Assembly: GCA_016933355.1 (NCBI GenBank)
Contig: JAFGBC010000087.1
Location: 1 to 10,721 of the forward strand
Direction of reading: 5' to 3'
DNA length: 10,721 bases
DNA from: Candidatus Aminicenantota bacterium
GTDB lineage: Bacteria; Acidobacteriota; Aminicenantia; Aminicenantales; JAFGBC01
Positions within the stretch are counted from its first letter, which is position 1; every line of letters starts with the position of its first letter. Below, piece after piece: positions 1 to 6,675 of the stretch. The translations under genes and the position numbers were made by a program. The notes below the pieces were generated by a model, which had not been told where the DNA came from, did no database searches, and worked only from the letters and a program-made list of their open reading frames with translations.

Positions 1-68
1 AAGAGCGGCGTTCCACAGGACAAGACGGACAATACGACGAGACAAACGACATACGCTCGTTGGGTCAT
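1..68 (-). CDS. N-terminal fragment of a lipoprotein (cut by window edge)
   Basis: Only the first 22 codons are inside the window. The product begins MTQRAYVVCLVVLSVLSCGT, which is a short hydrophobic signal ending in a lipobox-like VLSC, so the mature protein would be a lipid-anchored envelope protein starting at Cys18. The start is well supported: a purine-rich Shine-Dalgarno stretch (GGAGGAGGGAGGATT on the minus strand, 69-83) sits directly before the ATG. The gene lies 47 bases downstream of the secreted kinase-like gene on the same strand with no clear terminator between them, so the two are probably co-transcribed. The function of the mature part cannot be seen. Confidence 0.72.
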   Translation of the reverse strand, partial: MTQRAYVVCLVVLSVLSCGTPL

Positions 69-94
69 AATCCTCCCTCCTCCGGAGCCATTCT

Positions 95-109
95 AACGCC
101 GTTGGCGTT
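95..109. other. Small perfect inverted repeat between the kinase and lipoprotein genes
   Basis: AACGCC and GGCGTT are separated by three bases. The six-pair stem could form in RNA of either strand. On the minus strand it lies just after the kinase stop codon and before the lipoprotein ribosome binding site. No T-run follows, so it is not a convincing intrinsic terminator. It may only be an intercistronic hairpin that sets relative expression, or chance. Confidence 0.3.
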
Positions 110-115
110 CCGAGT

Positions 116-943
116 TCAATACAGGACTTGTTCCTCTCCCAGTTCACGGATTCTCTCGTCGATCTCCTGGAGGACGAGGATTTTGCGCGCCAGGACGGCC
201 TGGATCGCATCCTCGTCCAAGTAGGGGGCGACGGCGGTCCGGACCGCTTCGGGGGTCAGGGCCCGGATGCGGTCGACGAAGGCGCGGGGAAGCCGGCGGA
301 AGAGAAGGGGCCGTTTTTTGGCGTTCTTGCCGTAGAGAAGCTGAGCGCTGTACTCGGGGCCCTTGAGGAAGGAGCGGGAGTGGTCGATCAGGATACAGCG
401 CCAGTCCTTCGTGTAGAGCGTGTTCTGCTGGGTTCGGTCTTCGTTGGCGATCAGGCTGTCGAAAGCCCGGGTCAGGTATTTGGCCCTCTCGGTCCGCTCA
501 AGGAATTCGTCCGGGATACGGATTTTATCCTCGATGATCTTCATGAGGCTCGTTTCGACCGTCGCCCAGAGCTGAAGGGATCCCCGCTTGCCCTTGTATT
601 CCCTCGCGACGGTGGGCGGGACCATATTCAGGCCGAGGAGCTTGTCCATCCGGTAGGCGGCGATCTCGGACGTCCAGTTGTCCCAGTGGCCGAACAGCAC
701 GCCGCTCGGGTTCTTCCAGACGCCGCGCTCCACGCGCCCGTCCTTGCGCAGCGTGAGTCGGATGGGTTTGGTGACCCCCTCTCCGATATCCTCGGCTCCG
801 ATGATATCGGCGGTCGCCAAGAACTCTTCGATCAGCGGACGCTCGGCGATCTCATCGGGCGTGAACTGGGTCGAGGCCCCCCGCGCGACGGCCAGGAGCG
901 TCAGGACGAGGGGGAACAAGCAACGGCGATTGCAGCGCGGCAT
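116..943 (-). CDS. Secreted protein-kinase-fold protein with intact catalytic motifs (HipA/PI-kinase/Fam20-like)
   Basis: A 275-residue protein with an N-terminal export signal (about residues 1-24, RR then a hydrophobic run ending ARGAS). The rest reads as an atypical kinase fold. There is a Gly-containing loop near 49-56, a candidate ATP-binding Lys77 in GVWK, a candidate helix-C Glu93 in SEIAAY, a catalytic loop NEDRTQQN with Asp169-Arg170 and Asn174 (the DRxxxN pattern of PI-kinase and HipA-like enzymes), and a metal-binding Asp187 in IDHS. A helical C-terminal tail follows. I chose the ATG at 943 because GGAGGT (948-953) stands just before it; the upstream ATGs overlap the promoter -10. 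The C-terminal half and the GSLQLW region match the second kinase-like gene at 3232-4044, so the two are paralogues. The substrate is unknown. Export would place it outside the cytoplasm, where ATP is scarce. The kinase-fold call is from motif spacing only; no named family is certain. Confidence 0.72.
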   Translation of the reverse strand: MPRCNRRCLFPLVLTLLAVARGASTQFTPDEIAERPLIEEFLATADIIGAEDIGEGVTKPIRLTLRKDGRVERGVWKNPSGVLFGHWDNWTSEIAAYRMDKLLGLNMVPPTVAREYKGKRGSLQLWATVETSLMKIIEDKIRIPDEFLERTERAKYLTRAFDSLIANEDRTQQNTLYTKDWRCILIDHSRSFLKGPEYSAQLLYGKNAKKRPLLFRRLPRAFVDRIRALTPEAVRTAVAPYLDEDAIQAVLARKILVLQEIDERIRELGEEQVLY

Positions 944-975
944 GCCCACCTCCAGGATACGAAAACTCTTCATGA

Positions 976-984
976 AATATAGCA
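976..984 (-). promoter_or_regulatory. Extended -10 promoter of the secreted kinase gene
   Basis: The minus strand reads TGCTATATT, an extended -10 element (TGnTATATT). The -35 position holds only a weak TGTCAA, which is the complement of the TTGACA used by the divergent gene. Transcription would begin near 969, giving a leader of about 26 bases that contains the GGAGGT before the ATG at 943. This geometry also argues against the ATG at 985 as the start. Confidence 0.55.
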
Positions 985-999
985 TAGCGCCCTAGCCAT

Positions 1000-1029
1000 T
1001 TGACAGCGGATTTTGTCTTGGTGTACATT
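1000..1029 (+). promoter_or_regulatory. Sigma-70-type promoter of the SdiA-regulated-type gene
   Basis: A perfect TTGACA (1000-1005) is followed after 18 bases by TACATT (1024-1029). The predicted transcript would start near 1036, only about 7 bases before the ATG at 1043, with no Shine-Dalgarno sequence. The element overlaps the upstream end of the divergent kinase promoter, so polymerases or regulators at the two would compete. Confidence 0.5.
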
Positions 1030-1042
1030 GGGCTTCAATTTT

Positions 1043-1894
1043 ATGAGAAAGACGCTTATCGTCGTCGCCCTCGCGCTCGTCTCTGTATCCTGCGCGCCTC
1101 GGCTGGCGCCGGCCATTCCTTTTCCCTATCACTGGCCGGGGAAGCCCGGCTACGACGGCAATATCGACCGGATCGGCGTCGTCCAGCCCTCGGGCCTCGC
1201 CTTTCATCCGGGCCGCCGCACGCTGTTCGCCGTCGGGGACGACGGCTTCATAGCCGAGATGCGGACGGACGGGACGCCGGTTTTCGGCGAACCGCTAACC
1301 GGCGACTTGGAAGGCGTCACGGTCGACCCGGAGACGGGCCTCCTTTACATCATCGTCGAAGGCGACGACGTCATCCTGGAGTTCGATCCCGAGGAGCGGG
1401 CCGTCCGGCGCCGGTTTCCGATCGACCGGGAGTACGGGGGAAATCCCCAGTTTCTCCGGAAACAGAGGCACGGCTATGACGACGGCATCGAAGCGATTGC
1501 CTGGGTACCCGACCCGCGCCACCGCGAGGGCGGGACCTTCTATGTCGGCAACCAGTGGGACCCGCCCATGATCTTCGAGGTCGAGGCCCCTCTTCGCTCG
1601 CGTCCGTCGGGCGACGGACGGGCCCGGATCGTTCGCGTCCTTCCGACGCGCGTCGTCGACCCCTCCGACATGTACTTCGACGCCGAGACGCGCCGGCTGA
1701 ACGTCCTCTGCGACACGGACAACCTCCTGATCGAAATCACGCTCGACGGCCGCATCATCAACCAGTACTGTTTTCCCGGGGACATGCAGGAGGGTTTGGC
1801 CGCCGACGACGAAGGCTTCCTCTATTTCGCCCAGGACAGCGGCGGGATCATCAAGATCCGGGACCTGAGGCCGCGCCCGCGCCGCGGGCGGTGA
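1043..1894 (+). CDS. SdiA-regulated/YjiK-family beta-propeller lipoprotein
   Basis: A 283-residue protein starting MRKTLIVVALALVSVSC, a lipoprotein-type signal with Cys17 as the likely anchor (Ser at -3 is less usual). The body shows the repeated strands of the SdiA-regulated domain: QPSGLAFHP (48-56), DLEGVTVDPETGLLY (88-102), GIEAIAWVP (148-156), SDMYFDAETRRLNVL (208-222) and QEGLAADDEGFLYFAQD (249-265). The recurring acidic residues (Glu90, Glu150, Glu250) sit where this esterase-like/phytase-like propeller family keeps its metal and active-site acids. It probably sits on the outer or inner membrane facing the periplasm. The substrate is not established for the family. A TTG start at 1013 is possible but would add a polar extension before the signal. 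Its last 44 bases overlap the end of the convergent transporter gene. Confidence 0.78.
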   Translation: MRKTLIVVALALVSVSCAPRLAPAIPFPYHWPGKPGYDGNIDRIGVVQPSGLAFHPGRRTLFAVGDDGFIAEMRTDGTPVFGEPLTGDLEGVTVDPETGLLYIIVEGDDVILEFDPEERAVRRRFPIDREYGGNPQFLRKQRHGYDDGIEAIAWVPDPRHREGGTFYVGNQWDPPMIFEVEAPLRSRPSGDGRARIVRVLPTRVVDPSDMYFDAETRRLNVLCDTDNLLIEITLDGRIINQYCFPGDMQEGLAADDEGFLYFAQDSGGIIKIRDLRPRPRRGR

Positions 1895-3230
1895 CCTTCG
1901 CGTGCTCGCGGGCGATCAGGACGCCCACCAGAATCCAAACGACGACCACGGCCAAGTTGAAGGCGGCGAAGCCCTCGACCCGGAGGGCCAGGAGACCCGT
2001 CCCGAGGAAGACGATCAAGGCCGACAGGACGTCGCCCGCCCGATGAAAAAACGTGTCGACGGCGGCTTTGGCCTTGTATTTGGCCTCGCGGGACGTGGTC
2101 AGGAACAGGGCGTGGCGCGTCGTGTTCATCATCGAGTAGTCGGTCGCGTTCTCGACCGCTTTAGTCCAGCGCACGGCGGCCAGGGTCGCCCCCAGGGCGA
2201 CCATGGCGTAGCCGCCGAACGCCAGGACGGGCAGCACGAACAGGGCGCCCCGGACGCCGACGGCCTTGAAGACCCGTGAGACCAGGAAGAGCTGGATGAC
2301 GACCGCGATGATGTTGAAGGTCAGCTGGAAGTCCGCGTAGAGGCGCCCCATGAAATCGGCCGCGCTCAACCCGTCCATTGCGCCGGCCGCCGCGGCCTCC
2401 TGGGCGGCCCGGCTGAAGACCTTGTCCAGGATGTATTGACCGTTGGTGTTGACGAGGTTCAGGATCAGGATGAACAGGGCGATCAGCGTCAAGTAGCGGC
2501 TGGAGAAGAGGAGTTTGAACCCTCCGCCCTCGGCCAGGGGGCGCTCGCCGGCGGCCGGGGACCCCCGGGACTTCCGGCGGATCTTCTCGACCTCGCGGCG
2601 GTGGACGATGAGCGTCAGCGCGATGCAGGCGCACAGGACGCCGGCGGCCACCAGCATCATGGCGTAGCTGCCCAGGGCGCCGACCAGATAGCGGGCGACG
2701 GCGCTCCCGGTCAGGGCGCCGAAGGTGGCGCCGAAGGCGATCAGGGGAAAGAGCCTCCGGCCTTCGGCTTCCGTATAGATGTCGTTGGCGAAGCCCCAGA
2801 ACTGGGCGGGCAGCATGACGCTGAAGACGCCGGCATAGACGAAGAAGACGATCCCGATCGTGCCCAGGGAGACGCGGGCCAGATAGAGGCCGTAGAACAG
2901 GACGAGGGTGAGGATGAAGAAGACGAGGACGGTCGCGATGAGCCTCTGGCGCGGGACGCGCGAGGCGAGGCGGCTGAAGCCCTTGACGACGAAGACGAGG
3001 ACGACGGCCGTCGCCGCCGACAGATAGCTCTTGAACTCGGCCCCTTGGCCGGCGTTGATGAGGCCGTCGCGGACGGGCTTGATGATGTAATAGCATGTCA
3101 GCAAAAGATAAGTGTTCAGGACGAGCAGGATCGCGGTGACGGCTTCCCCGGGGTGAATTTCGGTGAACAGGCGTAGGAAACGGTAGAGGAGCGGCGCGGG
3201 CTGCGGAACGGGCGAGGCTTGATGCGCCAT
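1851..3230 (-). CDS. Nucleotide (NTP/NDP) exchange carrier-like 12-helix membrane protein
   Basis: A 459-residue inner-membrane protein with about 12 hydrophobic segments (near 31-50, 69-85, 99-118, 124-142, 162-183, 187-208, 247-262, 303-318, 328-350, 364-378, 398-416 and 420-440). It resembles the ATP:ADP antiporter (AAA, Npt/Tlc) family and its free-living bacterial relatives: YYIIKPVRDGLI in the first helix, and TTRHALFLTTSREAKYKAK followed by VDTFFHRAGDVLS late in the protein. The usual family length is about 450-520 residues. In the first-helix motif Arg54 stands where I recall plant and rickettsial ATP/ADP carriers having a Lys, so the substrate may not be ATP/ADP. I chose the ATG at 3230, one base after the upstream stop, over 3287, which would overlap the kinase-like gene by 56 bases. 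No Shine-Dalgarno is visible, which fits translational coupling. It is the last gene of the phosphatase and pseudokinase operon. Confidence 0.75.
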   Translation of the reverse strand: MAHQASPVPQPAPLLYRFLRLFTEIHPGEAVTAILLVLNTYLLLTCYYIIKPVRDGLINAGQGAEFKSYLSAATAVVLVFVVKGFSRLASRVPRQRLIATVLVFFILTLVLFYGLYLARVSLGTIGIVFFVYAGVFSVMLPAQFWGFANDIYTEAEGRRLFPLIAFGATFGALTGSAVARYLVGALGSYAMMLVAAGVLCACIALTLIVHRREVEKIRRKSRGSPAAGERPLAEGGGFKLLFSSRYLTLIALFILILNLVNTNGQYILDKVFSRAAQEAAAAGAMDGLSAADFMGRLYADFQLTFNIIAVVIQLFLVSRVFKAVGVRGALFVLPVLAFGGYAMVALGATLAAVRWTKAVENATDYSMMNTTRHALFLTTSREAKYKAKAAVDTFFHRAGDVLSALIVFLGTGLLALRVEGFAAFNLAVVVVWILVGVLIAREHAKVTARGAGAASGPGS

Positions 3231-3231
3231 G

Positions 3232-4044
3232 CTACGGAGCGTCTTTGACGCGGGGCGGCCCGAACAGGACGGCCTCTTCGCCCGCATCGAGGATCAAACG
3301 GTCCAGGGTGTCCAGGATAAGCTGCTTCCGTTTTACGAGCGCTTCGATTTCGTCTCCGCCCAGGAACGCGCCGAGGGCTGACCGGAGGCGCGAGGCGTCG
3401 AGGTCCTTCAGGACGGCATAGAGCGTGCGCGAGCAGCGAGTGACGTCACAGCCGGAAAGGAGCGTCGGCTCGGGGGCGAACGCTTCGGAGAAATCCACCC
3501 GGCGGATAAACCAGTCCTCGGTGTGGACCAGGGTGTCTTCGAGGTTGGCGCAAGCGTTATAGACGAGGTTCTCGAAGACGCGGATCTCCGCCATGGCGTT
3601 GAGGAATTGTTCGGAGTCGGGGGGGGCCAGCCCCCGGCTCTTCAGGTCCCGGTAGCGGACGCAGGCCTCGAGATAGACCTGGAGCGAGCCGGGAACGCCT
3701 TCGATGGTCCGTTCGACGACGGGCGGCACGACGGGAAGACCGATGAGCTTGGACAGTTCGTAGGCGGCGAGCTCATAGTGGAAGCTGTCAGGCAGGAGCG
3801 CCGGACGGCGCCGGTCGATATACTTGAAAACGGCCTTCCGCTCGACGACGCCGTCGGACAGAGCTGCCATCCAGGGCGAGGTCCGCCCGCTCATGCCGCT
3901 CTTGTCGAGGGAAACGACCCGGGCCGAACGCAGATAGTCTTCCAAGGCCGCCGGCGTCGCGGCGTCCTGTCCGGCGGCCGGAGGCCCGGGCCGGACGACG
4001 GCTCCCGTCAGGAGCAAGACGGTCCAAAGCCCTCGTCTACTCAT
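3232..4044 (-). CDS. Exported kinase-fold protein lacking the catalytic Asp (probable pseudokinase)
   Basis: A 270-residue paralogue of the protein at 116-943. It has an N-terminal signal (MSRRGLWTVLLLTGAVV to about AAGQDA, residue 28), a Gly/Ser-rich loop (48-56), Lys74 in AVFK, Glu91 in YELAAYE, the shared PGSLQVY segment (118-124) and Asp184 in VDFSEAF. In the catalytic loop NACANLEDTL (163-172) lines up without gaps with NEDRTQQNTL of the paralogue: the catalytic Asp is Cys165, the following Arg is Ala166, and the metal-binding Asn is Asp170. It therefore keeps the nucleotide-binding Lys/Glu pair and the DFG-like Asp but not the catalytic base. The ATG overlaps the stop codon of the upstream phosphatase gene (ATGAGTAG) and the stop lies one base before the transporter start, so the three are translated as a coupled unit. 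It could be an allosteric partner of the active paralogue or an enzyme with a changed reaction. Confidence 0.7.
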   Translation of the reverse strand: MSRRGLWTVLLLTGAVVRPGPPAAGQDAATPAALEDYLRSARVVSLDKSGMSGRTSPWMAALSDGVVERKAVFKYIDRRRPALLPDSFHYELAAYELSKLIGLPVVPPVVERTIEGVPGSLQVYLEACVRYRDLKSRGLAPPDSEQFLNAMAEIRVFENLVYNACANLEDTLVHTEDWFIRRVDFSEAFAPEPTLLSGCDVTRCSRTLYAVLKDLDASRLRSALGAFLGGDEIEALVKRKQLILDTLDRLILDAGEEAVLFGPPRVKDAP

Positions 4045-5095
4045 CCTCGTCCCCCCAGACCGAGAATTGACCTTTGTCGATGATCAGGGCGCTCAGACGC
4101 CCGCCGTAGGCGGCCGTGATGCCGGTGTCGATGACCCAGATCCGCTTCTGAAAGCGGCTCATGTATTCCAGGGCGATCGGGCTTCCGATCTGGGGCGAAT
4201 GGGCGACGATCATGGCCCGGGCGCCCAGGAGGGCCAGGATGCGGTCGACTTCCGGCGCGAACTCCGTCTCGTCCCGCTGGGCCAAGTCGCGGTACCAGAG
4301 CGGTCCGATGCGGTCGTAGACGATCTGGGGGCGGAACAGGGCCAGGATACGCGGGTTCTTGACGGGCTCGCTCAGGAAGCTCAGCTCATCGCGCAGGACG
4401 GCGTTGATCTTGGCCAGGTCCCAGCCGGCGTACTTGAGGCTGATGCCGCCGTGAACGAAGACGACGTCGTTGATCTTTTCGACGCAGTTCCGCTTCAGGA
4501 GCCAGGGTCCGAAGTCCTCTACGAACGCGCGCGTGTAGGCCGCCTGGGCCTCCTTGTCCGACCTCAAGATCTTGGCCCAGTAAGCCGCCCGTTCGACTTC
4601 AGACGCGGGCGCCCGGCTCACCAGCCGGTCTTTGTATTCCGCCGGCAGGAAGGAGAGGAACTGGTCGACGTTGACGTATCCGGGGTAATCGAAGGCGATG
4701 CCGGCGAGGTTCAGGGCCTCGTGGTTGCCGAGGAGGACGTGGACTTTGCCGCCGTCCAAAGCGGCCTCGACTTCGATCCTCATCAGGAATTCGAGGATCT
4801 TGCGGGCCGCGGGTCCCCGGTCCAGGATGTCTCCGGTCTGGACGAAATGGGTCCGCCCGCCGGCCCAGTGAAGCCGCTCGTCGACCATTCCGGTCGCCTT
4901 CATGATGTCCACGAAGTTGTCGTAGTCTCCGTGGAGGTCGCCGACGGCCACGATGCGCTCGACCCCGGTCCAGACGCAGGGGATGGCCGAGGCCGCGGCC
5001 GCCGGGACGGCCCAAGCCAGAAGGATCGCCCCGATCGTCCGGGCCGGGACGAAGCGCCGGCGCGAAGGGCGGTCGTCCTTGGCTGTGCGGGGCAT
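4037..5095 (-). CDS. Exported PPP-type metallophosphatase (Shewanella-like/calcineurin-like)
   Basis: A 352-residue enzyme with all metal-site motifs of the PPP/calcineurin-like superfamily: GDLHGD (52-57), GDILDRG (88-94), LLGNHE (121-126), VHGG (214-217) and AHSPQ (298-302). GPLWYRD (264-270) and VIDTG (321-325) point to the Shewanella-like (SLP) branch, which hydrolyses phosphoproteins in characterised members; bacterial substrates are mostly unknown. The N-terminus has SRRRF (11-15) followed by a hydrophobic stretch and PAAAASA, so export is likely, with a twin-arginine-type motif. I chose the ATG at 5095 because GGGAGG (5100-5105) is well placed; the ATG at 5113 overlaps the -10 element and has no binding site. 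It is the first gene of a three-gene operon with the pseudokinase and the carrier. Confidence 0.88.
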   Translation of the reverse strand: MPRTAKDDRPSRRRFVPARTIGAILLAWAVPAAAASAIPCVWTGVERIVAVGDLHGDYDNFVDIMKATGMVDERLHWAGGRTHFVQTGDILDRGPAARKILEFLMRIEVEAALDGGKVHVLLGNHEALNLAGIAFDYPGYVNVDQFLSFLPAEYKDRLVSRAPASEVERAAYWAKILRSDKEAQAAYTRAFVEDFGPWLLKRNCVEKINDVVFVHGGISLKYAGWDLAKINAVLRDELSFLSEPVKNPRILALFRPQIVYDRIGPLWYRDLAQRDETEFAPEVDRILALLGARAMIVAHSPQIGSPIALEYMSRFQKRIWVIDTGITAAYGGRLSALIIDKGQFSVWGDEDE

Positions 5096-5112
5096 TGATC
5101 CTCCCGCGTTCA

Positions 5113-5141
5113 TTTATAGCGGATTGGAGGGCACAAATCAA
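5113..5141 (-). promoter_or_regulatory. Promoter of the phosphatase-pseudokinase-carrier operon
   Basis: The minus strand has TTGATT (5136-5141), exactly 17 bases, then TATAAA (5113-5118). Transcription would start near 5106, right at the GGGAGG Shine-Dalgarno, giving a very short leader before the ATG at 5095. Confidence 0.62.
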
Positions 5142-5159
5142 TCCCGGCCTCGGGAGGGT

Positions 5160-5188
5160 TTGCTTTATGACGAATGCGGTAGGATAAT
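5160..5188 (+). promoter_or_regulatory. Promoter of the NamZ-type gene
   Basis: TTGCTT (5160-5165), a 17-base spacer and GATAAT (5183-5188) precede the NamZ-type gene. The predicted start near 5195 gives a leader of about 18 bases carrying GGAGG at 5203-5207. It is back to back with the phosphatase operon promoter; the two -35 boxes are only 18 bases apart. Confidence 0.6.
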
Positions 5189-5212
5189 AAAGCCGCCCGC
5201 ATGGAGGACATC

Positions 5213-6523
<1,311 letters not shown>

Positions 6524-6584
6524 CCTCGGTAAGACTAGCCCGCGAAGAGGCCAACAGGGACGGATGTCCTGTCTCGACGCTGAT

Positions 6585-6613
6585 TTGAACCGGCCGCTGA
6601 TTTTCATTACAAT
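6585..6613 (+). promoter_or_regulatory. Promoter of the glutamine-synthetase-like operon
   Basis: TTGAAC (6585-6590), 17 bases, TACAAT (6608-6613). The transcript would start near 6620 and have a leader of about 56 bases. A five-pair hairpin (CCGGC 6620-6624 with GCCGG 6631-6635) lies at its very 5' end. No riboswitch-like architecture is visible in the leader. Confidence 0.62.
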
Positions 6614-6675
6614 GGTTTCCCGGCCGCTTCGCCGGCGGGAGCGCCGGGACGATTTCATGACAGGAGATGCCGCCG

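Noticed and set aside
128..982. Long plus-strand open frame opposite the secreted kinase gene
   Set aside because: The product is rich in Gly, Asp and Val without domains, has no binding site, and mirrors the codon pattern of the real gene on the other strand.
4067..5098. Plus-strand open frame of 343 codons opposite the phosphatase gene
   Set aside because: The minus strand carries all PPP motifs; the opposite frame has an acidic, low-complexity composition typical of GC-rich shadow frames.
5143..5154. Short palindrome CCCG-GCCT-CGGG between the divergent promoters, as an operator
   Set aside because: Only a four-pair stem, frequent by chance; no second copy near the other promoters.
6524..6584. 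Terminator after the NamZ-type gene
   Set aside because: CCTC and GAGG can pair only across a large loop and there is no T-run.
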